Source: Frigoriglobus tundricola | GTDB taxonomy: Bacteria; Planctomycetota; Planctomycetia; Gemmatales; Gemmataceae | NCBI RefSeq assembly: GCF_013128195.2 | Contig: NZ_CP053452.2 | Coordinates: 5,890,001-5,954,000 of the forward strand | Reading direction: 5' to 3' | DNA: 64,000 nucleotides | Shown: positions 19,236-27,700 of the stretch, piece after piece | How the letters are laid out: each line of letters starts with the position of its first letter | Position numbering within the stretch: the first letter of the stretch is position 1 | Position numbers and translations under genes: made by a program | The notes under the pieces: generated by a model | What the model saw: the letters and a program-made list of their open reading frames with translations, nothing else | Database searches by the model: none | Told to the model about the DNA's origin: nothing

Positions 19236-20024
19236 CTACGATGTGCGTCGCTTCCGGAGCCACGCGCCGACCGAACGCTCGCGGCCGTACAGGAGCAAAT
19301 AGACGAGGGCGAACGTGGCCGGCGGCGAGCCCCATAACAGCAGGTCTGTGGGCGGAAAGACCGCGGCCGAACCGGCTTCCGACAACACGGTCCCGGTCGG
19401 CTTCTGGGCGAGGAATTCGCCCAAAAGCATTCCGGCCACAACGAGCACCACAAACGTCACCAGATCCGCGACGAGCGGAATCAGCGAGGGTTCGGCCGTT
19501 ACCTCCTCTGGTGCAAGGACCGGTGCGGGGGCCGGTTTGGGTGGTGCTTTCGAAATCACCTCCAGGTCGAGATCCGGCTCGGTCGTTTCGGGGGCCGGCT
19601 TCGCTCGTCGCGCGTCGCTCAACCCGGCGGGCCGTGCGCGGGCGGCGTCGCTCAAACTTGCGGCGGTCGGGCCGCCCACGTTGAAATCGATGTTCGGTGT
19701 CGAATCCGCCTTCGTCACCAGTACGTCCTCGCCCGTCGGTTCGTCGTCGTGGAACGGGGCGGCGTGCAGTTTCGCGGGCACGACAGCAGGCGGCGGCGCG
19801 TGCGGAGGGAGCTTCGGCTGCGGGGCCGGTTTCGGCGGCGCGGGTACGGGCGGCTGTAGCGCCGCCGCGGCGGGCCGCGGTGCGGGAACGGGCGGGGGCG
19901 GCTCCGGTGTCGGTTCGGGAACGGTGATCCGCTGTCCGCAGTGCTTGCAGACGAGCGGCAGGCGCGCGAGCGCGTCCGGGATTTCGTAGGGCCGTTCGCA
20001 GTTGGGACAATTGAACCGAATCAC
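19236..20024 (-). CDS. Membrane protein with N-terminal zinc ribbon and proline-rich linker
   Basis: 262 residues from the GTG at 20024 (VIRFNCPNCERPYEIPDALA). The first ~35 residues form a CxxC...CxxC zinc ribbon (CPNC, CKHC) of the kind found in MJ0042-type planctomycete and myxobacterial proteins. Next come a Pro/Ala-rich linker, an acidic middle segment, and two hydrophobic helices at the end (LVADLVTFVVLVVAGMLLGE; PPTDLLLWGSPPATFALVYL). A basic tail (GRERSVGAWLRKRRTS) would face the cytoplasm. The zinc ribbon would be cytoplasmic. The role is unknown; similar layouts occur as one-protein sensors or as anchors. It is convergent with the lipoprotein gene, 36 bp apart. Confidence 0.8.
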   Translation of the reverse strand: MIRFNCPNCERPYEIPDALARLPLVCKHCGQRITVPEPTPEPPPPVPAPRPAAAALQPPVPAPPKPAPQPKLPPHAPPPAVVPAKLHAAPFHDDEPTGEDVLVTKADSTPNIDFNVGGPTAASLSDAARARPAGLSDARRAKPAPETTEPDLDLEVISKAPPKPAPAPVLAPEEVTAEPSLIPLVADLVTFVVLVVAGMLLGEFLAQKPTGTVLSEAGSAAVFPPTDLLLWGSPPATFALVYLLLYGRERSVGAWLRKRRTS

Positions 20025-20160
20025 GCGCGGGGTTCCGTAGAAGCGGCTCCGACCTGCGCGATCATACCGAATCGGGCGGGCGTGAGTAGCAGAAGGAAAG
20101 GGCACTTCCGCGGGGCGCCGGTCGGTCGCACCGGCACAACCGGTACCAGGGGTCCACGTG

Positions 20161-21120
20161 TCACGGTTTCGCAAACTCCTTGTGCAACTCCACAAGCGTC
20201 GATGCGCAGTCTTTAACTGTGCCGACCACGAGGAAGCAGCGGAACTGGTACTCGCCGCCCGGCACGCCCGTGGCGTTTTTCGTGCGGAACACACAGTTCC
20301 ATTTTACCACCTCATCCGTCTTGAAGCGGAACCGGCCGTACCCGGCCGCCTCGAAGCCCTTGCTCGGCTGATCGGGTGAGTACACGCCCATCGCGTGCCG
20401 GCCGTCGGCGGTGGCCAGCACCACCGGGTCGGCCTGTTCGCCGGGGCCGTCCGAGAGCGGCTCCAGCGCTCCCGCCTTGGTATCGAACCGGTAGAACGCG
20501 TCGAACGACGACGGCATGTAGCCGGTCACCGCCTCGAACTGCGCGTAGGTGTGCTTCTCGCCGCCCGGCACCAGGAACGTGGCGCGGTACTCGATCGCGT
20601 GCGGAAGGTTCTTGTACCCGATGGTGACGCGCTTGGCGAGATAGTGATCGGACAGCGCGACCGTGTTCCGCGCCGGGTTGCCCTCGGACTTCTCCCCCGG
20701 TTTCAACCAGAACGCCATGCGGTTGAGCGTGACGAGCTGGTTCCCCTTCGCGCTCAGTTCGAGCAGCCGGCTGGTGGAGGTCGCCCCGCGGTCGTCCGCC
20801 ATGCTCCCGGCTTCGGTGGGGTTGAACACCTCGGGGACGAACTCCTTCCCGCAGTCGAAGTTCGACGCGGACTGGATCTGCCGGCCGTGGTCGAAGCTGT
20901 CCACGAACTCGACGCCGTCCCAGGTGAGCGAGTGGATCGCGCCCGCGACGCGGGCGGTTGTGGTGATCACGATGTCGGACGCCCCGGCCTTCGCCCGGAT
21001 GGCGGAGTCGCCGCGGGCGGGCGGGGCCGGTTCGGTACGGGGCTGTCGCGGGAACGCGGCCGCCGAACCCGCGCACGCGAACCCCAGAGCGATTAATATG
21101 GTTTGCCAGTAGCGTTTCAT
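20161..21120 (-). CDS. Secreted hypothetical protein with beta-sandwich-like pattern
   Basis: 319 residues with a signal peptide (MKRYWQTILIALGFACAGSAAA). The mature part has patterns seen in carbohydrate-mutarotase-like beta folds: AGAIHSLTWDGVEFVDSFDH, GRQIQSASNFDCGKEFVPEV, and a mid-region FDAFYRFDTKAGALEPLSDG. I do not recognise a named family; similar sequences may occur in other planctomycetes as secreted proteins of unknown function. Catalytic residues cannot be assigned. It is divergent from the Tat-exported phosphoesterase at 21176, with 55 bp between start codons, so the promoters overlap. Confidence 0.8.
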   Translation of the reverse strand: MKRYWQTILIALGFACAGSAAAFPRQPRTEPAPPARGDSAIRAKAGASDIVITTTARVAGAIHSLTWDGVEFVDSFDHGRQIQSASNFDCGKEFVPEVFNPTEAGSMADDRGATSTSRLLELSAKGNQLVTLNRMAFWLKPGEKSEGNPARNTVALSDHYLAKRVTIGYKNLPHAIEYRATFLVPGGEKHTYAQFEAVTGYMPSSFDAFYRFDTKAGALEPLSDGPGEQADPVVLATADGRHAMGVYSPDQPSKGFEAAGYGRFRFKTDEVVKWNCVFRTKNATGVPGGEYQFRCFLVVGTVKDCASTLVELHKEFAKP

Positions 21121-21175
21121 GCGAGCATTCTATCGGACCGCGTGTAATGCTCGCCAAGCAACCCAAGGACGGTTC

Positions 21176-22018
21176 ATGAAAATTCGCCTCACGCGCCGCC
21201 GGTTTCTGCTGGGGACCGCTTCTGCGGCGGCCGCGGTCGGTGCGTACACCTGGCGCGTCGAACCGCACTGGGTTACCGTCACCCGTCGCGACTTGCCCGT
21301 ACGTAACCTCCCGCCCGCACTGGCGGGGCGAACGCTCGCGCAGGTGAGCGACCTCCACGTCTGCCCGCGGGTCGATACGGAGTACCTCGGCGCCGCGCTC
21401 CGCGAAGTGTCGGCGCTGCAACCCGACATCGTGGTCGTGACCGGCGACTTTGTCAGCAACGCGTCTCCCGAGCGGTCCGAAGAGGTCGCCCGCCTGCTCG
21501 AGAACCTCGCCGCGACACCGCTGGGCTGCTTCGGGGCGTTCGGTAACCACGACTACGGCGAGCGGTGGTCGGACATGGGCGCCGCCGAGCACCTGGAAAA
21601 GCGGCTCACCGGCGCCGGCGTCACGGTGTTGCGGAACGCGAGTCACGTCGTGAAGGGGCTGACGCTGGTGGGCGTTGACGACCTGTGGGGGCCGAACTTT
21701 TATCCCAAACCGGTGCTTTCAAAACTGAGCGCGGACGAACCGGCAATCGTTCTCTGTCACAACCCCGATGCGGTGGACGGTCCGGTCTGGGGTGCTTTCC
21801 GCGGGTGGATTCTGTCCGGGCACACGCACGGCGGGCAGTGTAAACCGCCGTTCCTCCCGCCGCCGCTGTTGCCGGTCGTCAACCGGCGGTACACGTCGGG
21901 CGCGTTCGACCTGGGCGATGGCCGGGCGCTCTACATCAACTGCGGGTTGGGGTACCTCAGACGGGTGCGGTTCAACGTGCGTCCCGAGATCACGCTGTTC
22001 ACGCTGGTCCCGGCCTGA
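21176..22018 (+). CDS. Tat-exported metallophosphoesterase (YkuE-like)
   Basis: 280 residues from the ATG at 21176. The N-terminus RLTRRRFLLGTASAAAAVGA is a twin-arginine signal. Calcineurin-like motifs follow in order: QVSDLHVCPRVD, VVTGDFVSNASPE, FGAFGNHDYGERW, VLCHNPDA and LSGHTHGGQCKPP. This is a phosphodiesterase of the UDP-2,3-diacylglucosamine hydrolase-like/YkuE group acting on the outer side of the membrane. It shares the fold and motif spacing with 8970-10166 but lacks the multi-helix anchor. The longer in-frame start at 21119 overlaps the divergent gene and is not chosen. Confidence 0.93.
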   Translation: MKIRLTRRRFLLGTASAAAAVGAYTWRVEPHWVTVTRRDLPVRNLPPALAGRTLAQVSDLHVCPRVDTEYLGAALREVSALQPDIVVVTGDFVSNASPERSEEVARLLENLAATPLGCFGAFGNHDYGERWSDMGAAEHLEKRLTGAGVTVLRNASHVVKGLTLVGVDDLWGPNFYPKPVLSKLSADEPAIVLCHNPDAVDGPVWGAFRGWILSGHTHGGQCKPPFLPPPLLPVVNRRYTSGAFDLGDGRALYINCGLGYLRRVRFNVRPEITLFTLVPA

Positions 22019-22062
22019 GTTGCTCCGTGGGGGGCCGTTCCGCTGAGGTGCCGCGGCCACGG

Positions 22063-22287
22063 CTACGCGGGGCCGCGCCAGTCGTCTTCCCGCTGGACGT
22101 GCCGGCCGCACACGAGCTTCGCCCGGCGGGTGTACAGGAACTGGCGGTAGTACAGGTCGCCCTGGTGGCCCCACACTCGGCACCACCGGCACCGGGCTTC
22201 GACGCCGCGGACGGGCGTGTAGTACGCCCCGTCGCTGCCCTCGAAGAAGTCCCGCTCCCCCGTCTCCGTCAGGGTCACGACGTCCAT
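22063..22287 (-). CDS. Small conserved hypothetical protein
   Basis: 74 residues. MDVVTLTETGERDFFEGSDG is followed by ARCRWCRVWGHQGDLYYRQF and a basic end. Cysteines in a CRWC pair plus a later Cys-Gly-Arg-His could bind a metal. No signal or membrane segment is present. The small size makes the call moderate, but the composition is protein-like and no competing frame here has better coding character. Confidence 0.5.
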   Translation of the reverse strand: MDVVTLTETGERDFFEGSDGAYYTPVRGVEARCRWCRVWGHQGDLYYRQFLYTRRAKLVCGRHVQREDDWRGPA

Positions 22288-22496
22288 TCTGAAGCGTCCT
22301 CGGGCGGATCGATCGGTTGAAGGCGAACAGGTAGTTTATGCCGGAAGGGGTCGAACGGAGTGACCGGGCGGCCCAACCTCTTCCGTTCGGGCCAGCCAGC
22401 CTGATAAATGGCCGATTCGAGATCATTCTCCGCATGTAAGCTCGTCGTCCTCCCAGGCAAGCAGAGCAACCGAACGCCCACGCAAGCGAGGCCCGT

Positions 22497-23594
22497 GTGT
22501 TCTTCAAGTCCCTGCCTGTTGCCCTGATCGTGTTGGGGACCGCGCATTTCGCGGCTCGCCCGTACCCGCACCCGCTCCGCTGGGGCTGGTTCCTCGTGTG
22601 CGGGGTGGTCGCGGGCTCGGTCGGCGGCCCGGTCGTAACGGGGATGTTCGTGCTGCTCCTCGTCGCCTTGTTGCTGTGGAGCCACTTCCGCCAGCGAGTG
22701 CGGACGTTCCTCCCACTCTCCGCGGTAGCGGTCGCGATCCCCTACGGGCTCGTCGGCTGGGACGCCCACGAGCAACAGACCGCGCATGATCGGTTCCGGC
22801 AAGCGTATCCTTTTGAATCAATCGCCGACCGGCTCCCCGAACCACGAGCGGCCCTCCACACGCCCCTGACCGATGGTGCCGTTGTGAAGTTGGACAAGCT
22901 CGAGGAAGCCGTTCAAGACGAGGCGAACAAAACGTCTCGAACCTACCAACTTCGGCGACTCCATTCGCAAAGCGTCCGTACGTTCGTCAACAACCCCGGC
23001 TTTGGGCGAACCCGAATGGGCTCGAACCGGATGACCGAAGAAAGCTTCAGAGGCCGGTCCGGCCGGAGCGAAGCACCGGGCCAGCCCGGATCACCATCGA
23101 TCTGGGGGCACGAAGACCCGTTTGAACTGATGCCCTCCAAGGATCGGGAAGAATTGGGCGAAATGCATGTTGGGGGAACGCTGGATTTCGTGAACCCGTG
23201 GGGATGGGGGTACGTCAAGAGCCGCGACCGAGTGGCCGGGTTTCTGCCCCACCGCTTCAGCAAGGTGCCCGAGGTCAAAACCTGGCGCGTCCAGCGGATC
23301 GAGCTGGTGGGGCTCCTGAAGCACCCCGAGCCGGTGGTGTACCTTTCGGACCGGCTCCCGGCGATGGCCGAACTGGTGAACGCGCCCACGCGTCCACTCG
23401 ACGCCTTTGAGGGCGCCGGGCTGAGCGCCGTTCGCGCGGGCGGAGACGGCTTCGCCGCTCACCGCGGCGCCGTGGTCCGGTTCGTGGGTGCGATTCGCAG
23501 CGCGAAACAGTGCGTGGAGTGTCACGGCGGTCAGCGGGGCGACCTGCTCGGCGCGTTCTCCTACACGCTGCACCGGGACGCGATGCGGCCCTGA
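22497..23594 (+). CDS. Membrane protein with a C-terminal c-type haem motif (CVECH)
   Basis: 365 residues, GTG start at 22497. The first ~100 residues contain two or three membrane helices (SLPVALIVLGTAHFAARPYP; FLVCGVVAGSVGGPVVTGMF; VLLLVALLLWSHF; TFLPLSAVAVAIPYGLVGWD). A soluble domain of about 260 residues follows and ends with GAIRSAKQCVECHGGQRGDL, which contains the CxxCH signature of covalent haem c attachment. Only one such motif is present. The domain around it (HRGAVVRFVGAIRSAKQCVE) recalls planctomycete proteins of unknown function with a haem site near the C-terminus. A redox or gas-sensing role on the outer face is plausible. Confidence 0.8.
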   Translation: MFFKSLPVALIVLGTAHFAARPYPHPLRWGWFLVCGVVAGSVGGPVVTGMFVLLLVALLLWSHFRQRVRTFLPLSAVAVAIPYGLVGWDAHEQQTAHDRFRQAYPFESIADRLPEPRAALHTPLTDGAVVKLDKLEEAVQDEANKTSRTYQLRRLHSQSVRTFVNNPGFGRTRMGSNRMTEESFRGRSGRSEAPGQPGSPSIWGHEDPFELMPSKDREELGEMHVGGTLDFVNPWGWGYVKSRDRVAGFLPHRFSKVPEVKTWRVQRIELVGLLKHPEPVVYLSDRLPAMAELVNAPTRPLDAFEGAGLSAVRAGGDGFAAHRGAVVRFVGAIRSAKQCVECHGGQRGDLLGAFSYTLHRDAMRP

Positions 23595-23721
23595 TGCCGG
23601 GCCGTTCCGAAAACCGAATTTGACACTATACTTTCGATCACTTTCGCTTCCGATGACTCCGCCTGTACCATGCCCTCCGCCCCGCGGTTCCGCCGCGAGG
23701 TCTACTTCAAGGAGTGAACGC

Positions 23722-24087
23722 ATGAAGCCGCTGTGCGCCGCGGTGCTGGGACTGGCGACGATGTTCGCGCTGGCCGGCTCGGCCAGGGCCGACGACACCG
23801 CCAAGTTGCTCGGCAAATGGGAAGTCACGAAGTCCGGGGGCGAGACGCCGGTCGGTACGGTGGTCGAGTTCGCGAAAGACGGCAAGATGACCGCCAACCT
23901 GTCGCTCGACGGCAAGGACCTGAAGCTCGAAGGCACCTACAAGCTCGACGGCAAGAAGCTCTCGGTCAAGCTGAAGCTCAACGAGGAGAAGATCGAGCAC
24001 GATTTCACGATCACGTTCAAGGGCGACGACGAGTTGCACCTCGAAGACGGCGACAAGAAGGTGGACTCGCTCAAGAAGAAGAAGTAA
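23722..24087 (+). CDS. Small secreted protein of the Gemmata paralogous family (TIGR03066-like)
   Basis: 121 residues; AAGGAG lies 8 bases ahead of the ATG. The signal peptide MKPLCAAVLGLATMFALAGS ends near ARA. The mature part is a short lipocalin-like beta pattern: LLGKWEVTKSGGETPVGTVV, EFAKDGKMTANLSLDGKDLK, LEGTYKLDGKKLSVKLKL and a Lys-rich end. This matches my memory of TIGR03066, a paralogous family first described from Gemmata obscuriglobus, related to TIGR03067. Many copies are expected per genome. Function unknown. Confidence 0.85.
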   Translation: MKPLCAAVLGLATMFALAGSARADDTAKLLGKWEVTKSGGETPVGTVVEFAKDGKMTANLSLDGKDLKLEGTYKLDGKKLSVKLKLNEEKIEHDFTITFKGDDELHLEDGDKKVDSLKKKK

Positions 24088-24096
24088 GCAGCGGAC

Positions 24097-24135
24097 GGGC
24101 GCGGGCGGGAGCACTCGTTGCTCCCGCCCGCGCCC
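24097..24135 (+). terminator. Hairpin after the TIGR03066-like gene
   Basis: GGGCGCGGGCGGGAGCA pairs with TGCTCCCGCCCGCGCCC, a 17-bp perfect stem, 9 bp past the stop. The gene at 24159 is convergent, so it may serve both. Confidence 0.7.
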
Positions 24136-24158
24136 CTTCCCGGTTCCGGCCTCTCGCC

Positions 24159-24929
24159 TCACGTGATTCCCATCGCCAGATCGACCACCCAGCACCCGCG
24201 GGCGTGCCCGCCCGGTCGGCGGCAGTGCTCCAGCACCAATTCGTGATCGCAGCCGGCGTCTTGAAGTGCGTCGGCGAGGATCGGCAGGCGGTCGAACGCC
24301 TGATCGCGGTGGATGCCTCGCGCGAGTGCGCGGACGTCGCCCGTGCGCCACCTGGGCCACTCAGCGTCGGGACGTGAACTGTCCCCACCGATCTCGTGAA
24401 ACAATTTGAATTGTGCGGCCGCTTCGCGGGCGGAGGCTGTCACGCGCTGGTTTATGGGGGCGTGCCATCCTCGGAGTTCGCGCGCGAAGAACGCCACCTT
24501 CGCGGCCACCCAGTGTGGCCAATCGATACCGGCCTTCACGCACTGGAGTACGTGGCCGTAATTGGCGGTGCGGCGTTCGAGATCGGCGGCGCGTTGCTCG
24601 TACACGGCCGGTAGATCATTGCCCCAGCGACGGTACTCGTCGTACCAGCTCGCCGCCGGCCAAGAGGGATCGGCGGCAAACCACAACGGCTCGGAGGATT
24701 CGAGGGCGTCGTTGACGCGGATCCGGGCGAGTGGGACTTTCGTCATTCTCGCATCGGCGAACCTCTCGGTTGCCTCGACAGCGAGTTGCGTGTGATGTGA
24801 GGGCAGGTATTCCCACACGCGTCGTAAGAACGCGGCCGTGAGGAGTTGAATCTTGCGGTCGGATAGAGCGGAGATTTCGGACGAGAGCGGACCGGCGGAT
24901 TTCGCCGCACACCAATCGTGAAACGTCAT
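24159..24929 (-). CDS. Conserved hypothetical protein (common planctomycete C-terminal motif)
   Basis: 256 residues, soluble, Trp-rich. The N-terminus (MTFHDWCAAKSAGPLSSEIS) and middle (AAFLRRVWEYLPSHHTQLAV) are helical. The C-terminus has ALARGIHRDQAFDRLPILAD followed by ALQDAGCDHELVLEHCR and GGHARGCWVVDLAMG. That C-terminal motif (DRLPILADALxDAGC...RGCWVVDL) is a very common ending of uncharacterised proteins in planctomycetes and some proteobacteria, often in TIGR02996-type proteins. No enzymatic residues can be assigned. It probably takes part in a protein-protein interaction; this is inference. Confidence 0.8.
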   Translation of the reverse strand: MTFHDWCAAKSAGPLSSEISALSDRKIQLLTAAFLRRVWEYLPSHHTQLAVEATERFADARMTKVPLARIRVNDALESSEPLWFAADPSWPAASWYDEYRRWGNDLPAVYEQRAADLERRTANYGHVLQCVKAGIDWPHWVAAKVAFFARELRGWHAPINQRVTASAREAAAQFKLFHEIGGDSSRPDAEWPRWRTGDVRALARGIHRDQAFDRLPILADALQDAGCDHELVLEHCRRPGGHARGCWVVDLAMGIT

Positions 24930-25002
24930 GGAAGGCCGCTTCCACGGAAGCGGCGGGGGTCAGACAGGGAACGCAATCACTTTACCACGACCGAACCGCG
25001 GG

Positions 25003-25486
25003 TCAACCGGTCGCGTTCTTTGTCCGGCGCGCGGTCCGACCCGCGAACCGGTTGCCGAGCCACAGCATCGCCCACGCCACACCGATGCCGGCGAGGCCCG
25101 TGCCCGCGCCGCTGCCGCACGAGCGGAACGGCCCGGTGCGCGGCGGCGGGGGGCGGGGGCGGGTTACGCGGCACCCGCGCCGGCAGACCGGTGACCGGAT
25201 CGACCTGGGTCCGCGCCGGCGCCGGCGGCTGCGGTGCGGGCGGGGTCGGAGGGGAAGGCAGCGTGAGAACCGGTGACGGCTTGAACCCCTCGGGAACGGG
25301 AGGAGCAATGGGGCCGAGGTCCACGGGTGGCGCCGGCGGGTTCGGAGCTGGGGCCGGGACCGGGGGAGGCAACGGCACTGGCGGCCCCGGCGGATATGGG
25401 CGCGGGTACGGGCTGGGAACGTCGGCGCGCGCCGGGACGGCTTGGATCACCAGCAGCGCCAACACGAGCAATCCGAATCGCGTCAT
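25003..25486 (-). pseudogene. Proline-rich secreted/membrane protein, duplicate copy with a G6 frameshift
   Basis: Start ATG at 25486. The first frame encodes a signal peptide (MTRFGLLVLALLVIQAVPAR) and a proline-rich region. At the G6 run 25148-25153 the frame is lost. Removing one G restores RTGPFRSCGSGAG and the membrane helix GIGVAWAMLWLGNRFAGRTA to the stop at 25003. The restored end matches the gene at 25542-25904 almost residue for residue (RTGPFRSCGSGAGTGL, AAWAMLWLGNRVAGHI), so the two are a tandem duplication. Either this copy is inactive, or the extra G is an error. Function unknown. Confidence 0.75.
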
Positions 25487-25541
25487 CGCGGCCTCCAAGT
25501 AACGTCGGTCAATCGGGGGTATGTCTCGTTCGGCGCGTGAG

Positions 25542-25904
25542 TCATTCCGTCGGGTCGGTTTTCGCACGGCGGGTGATGTGCCCGGCCACCCGGTTGCCGA
25601 GCCACAGCATCGCCCACGCCGCGCCGATGCAGACGAGCCCCGTCCCCGCACCGCTGCCGCACGAGCGGAACGGCCCGGTCCGCTTTGGCGGTTCCGGCTG
25701 AGGGGGCTGCTGAGGTGCCGGATTGGGCTGAGGTGCGGGCACGGGGTTCGACGCCTCGTCTTGCGACGGGGGAGTGGGAAGTGGCGGGCGCGGCGTCGGC
25801 TTCCGCCACGGGAACAGCGCCGCGTCGGCTCGCGCAGGCGCGGCATTCACCGCGAGGAGCATCAGCGCGAACGATCCCAAGCACAGGGCGCGTGCCATCG
25901 TCAA
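25542..25904 (-). CDS. Proline-rich secreted protein with C-terminal membrane helix
   Basis: 120 residues. Signal peptide MTMARALCLGSFALMLLAVN (to about ARA), a Pro/Gln-rich linker (KPTPRPPLPTPPSQDEASNP), a GPFRSCGSGAGTGLVCIGAA glycine-rich turn and a short hydrophobic helix (AWAMLWLGNRVAGHI). The conserved SCGSGAG...AWAMLWLGNR block recurs in the frameshifted copy at 25003-25486, and this intact copy shows what that gene should look like. Function unknown; it may be a small anchored envelope protein. Confidence 0.8.
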   Translation of the reverse strand: MTMARALCLGSFALMLLAVNAAPARADAALFPWRKPTPRPPLPTPPSQDEASNPVPAPQPNPAPQQPPQPEPPKRTGPFRSCGSGAGTGLVCIGAAWAMLWLGNRVAGHITRRAKTDPTE

Positions 25905-26001
25905 TCTCCGCAGCCGGAGCGAATCACGAATGGGCGTTTACCGAGGTTGAGTCAGATTGGGAAGTGGACTTCTAAAGAGCGCACCGTGAGGTCTTATCGA
26001 G

Positions 26002-26034
26002 CCGCGACCGGGGGCCGAGTGACCCCGATCGCGG
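26002..26034 (-). terminator. Hairpin after glgA
   Basis: CCGCGACCGGGG and CCCCGATCGCGG pair with one G-T-type mismatch around a 9-base loop, 39 bp past the glgA stop on the minus strand. An intrinsic terminator is likely. Confidence 0.55.
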
Positions 26035-26072
26035 TCCCAGCAGTTCGAAAATTGAGAACGACCGGCAACGCC

Positions 26073-27578
26073 TCAGCCGCCGAGCACTCTCTGGTACAGC
26101 TTCACATAGGCTTCGGCGCTGCGGTCCCAGCTCCAGTCCTGGGCCATTGCGGTGCGGACGACCTGGCGGAAGTCGGCGGGCCGGTCGCGGTACAGGACCA
26201 GTGCCCACTTCACCGTCTCATACAGGGCACTCGCCGTGTAGTCGTTGAAGCTGAACCCGGTGGCCCGGCCGTCGGCCAGGTTCTCCAGGGTCGCGTTCAC
26301 TACCGTGTCCGCGAGGCCGCCGGTCGTTCGCACCACCGGCGGCGTGCCGTACTTCAGGCTGTACATCTGGTTCAGCCCGCACGGCTCGTAGCGGCTCGGC
26401 ATCAGGAACAGGTCGCTCCCGGCCTCGATCGCGTGCGCGAGCGTCTCGTTGAAGCCCAGATAGATGCCCACCCGGTCCGGGTTCCGGTCGCGGAAGTACT
26501 GGAGCTGGTCGTGGTACTCGCGGTCGCCGTCGCCGAGGACCACGAGCTGACAGCCGAGGTCGAGGAACCCCGGCGCGGCGCTCATGATGAGATCGATGCC
26601 CTTCTGGTTCACGAGCCGGGCCACCACGCCGAGGACCGGCGCGTTCGGGTCCTCGGGCAGGTGGAACCGGCGCTGCAAATCGGCTTTGCACAGGGGCTTC
26701 TTCTCGAACACCGTCTCCGGCGTGTAGGTGGCCGCGAGCAACCGGTCGTGGGCCGGGTTCCAGTGCTCGTAGTCGCACCCGTTCACGATGCCCGACAGCT
26801 TCCCACTGACGTTCGCGAGCACGCCCTCCAGCCCGTACCCGTACTCGGCGGTCTGGACCTCGCGGGCGTAGGTCGGGCTGACGGTGGTCACCGCATCCGC
26901 GAACACCACGCCGGCCTTCAGGAAGTTGAACCCGTAGTGCTCGAGCTGACCGGGGTTGTACAACCAGCCGGGCAGGCCGGTGAGGTTCATCAGCTCGCGC
27001 GGGTAGGAGCCCTGGTACGCGATGTTGTGAATGGTGAAGACCGTCCGCATCCGCTGGTAGCCGGGGTGCTGGCGGTACAGCTCGCGCAGGTACACCGGAA
27101 CGAGGCCGGTCTGCCAGTCGTTCGCGTGGATCACGTCCGGGGTGAACCCGAGGTGCGGAACCAGTTCCATCACGGCGCGCGAGAAGAACACGAACCGCTC
27201 GCCGTTGTCCCAGTAGTCCACTTTGTCCCCACCGGGTCCCGACTGCTGGTACAGTCCGCGCCCCAGCGCCGGGTTGTCGCGCTCGAAGAACGGCTGGTGC
27301 TCGATCAGGAACACCGGGACGTCGGTGTTGGGCAGGTGCGAGCGGTACACGCGGCAGGCGAGTACGCGGTCGCCCATCGGGACGGGGAGGACAATGCCCG
27401 TGCGCTCGACGGGCCGCCCGCTGCGGCGGACGGCCGCGTACAGCGGCATCACGACCGCGGCGAGGTGCCTCTGCCGGGCCAGCGCCCGCGGCAGCGCGCC
27501 GGTCACGTCCGCCAGCCCGCCCGTTTTGGCGAACCCGACCACCTCGCTGGCCGCCAGCAAAACCCTCAACCCGGCCAC
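26073..27578 (-). CDS. glgA: Glycogen synthase (ADP-glucose type, GT5)
   Basis: 501 residues. GT5 features: EVVGFAKTGGLADVTGALPR near the N-terminus with the KTGGL ADP-glucose loop, HANDWQTGLVPVYLRELYRQ, FTIHNIAYQGSYPRELMNLT, VSPTYAREVQTAEYGYGLEG, VARLVNQKGIDLIMSAAPGF, and the C-terminal catalytic EPCGLNQMYSLKYGTPPVVR and TGGLADTVVNA. The enzyme extends alpha-1,4-glucan chains from ADP-glucose in the cytoplasm. The length is typical. No glgB, glgC or glgP gene is adjacent, so glycogen genes are dispersed in this genome. Confidence 0.97.
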   Translation of the reverse strand: MAGLRVLLAASEVVGFAKTGGLADVTGALPRALARQRHLAAVVMPLYAAVRRSGRPVERTGIVLPVPMGDRVLACRVYRSHLPNTDVPVFLIEHQPFFERDNPALGRGLYQQSGPGGDKVDYWDNGERFVFFSRAVMELVPHLGFTPDVIHANDWQTGLVPVYLRELYRQHPGYQRMRTVFTIHNIAYQGSYPRELMNLTGLPGWLYNPGQLEHYGFNFLKAGVVFADAVTTVSPTYAREVQTAEYGYGLEGVLANVSGKLSGIVNGCDYEHWNPAHDRLLAATYTPETVFEKKPLCKADLQRRFHLPEDPNAPVLGVVARLVNQKGIDLIMSAAPGFLDLGCQLVVLGDGDREYHDQLQYFRDRNPDRVGIYLGFNETLAHAIEAGSDLFLMPSRYEPCGLNQMYSLKYGTPPVVRTTGGLADTVVNATLENLADGRATGFSFNDYTASALYETVKWALVLYRDRPADFRQVVRTAMAQDWSWDRSAEAYVKLYQRVLGG

Positions 27579-27600
27579 GCGGTGCCTCCCGGCAAGTGGT

Positions 27601-27698
27601 AGTGGGCAGTGAGCAACGGGCGGGAAATTCCGGAGCGCCCGGCACCCGCGCCCTGAGAAGATTTTGTCTTATTTGCTCACCGCCCACTGCCCACTGCC
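27601..27698. repeat. Imperfect inverted repeat between glgA and the next gene (family F)
   Basis: AGTGGGCAGTGAGCAA at the left pairs imperfectly with TTGCTCACCGCCCACT and the neighbouring CCCACTGCCCGCTAC at the right. The element fills most of the ~120-bp gap between two minus-strand genes. The arm text is unlike families A and B. Confidence 0.65.
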
Positions 27699-27700
27699 CG

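Noticed and set aside
25521..27602. 693-codon frame on the plus strand opposite glgA
   Set aside because: It is the complement of glgA. Composition is shadow-like, and glgA is certain.
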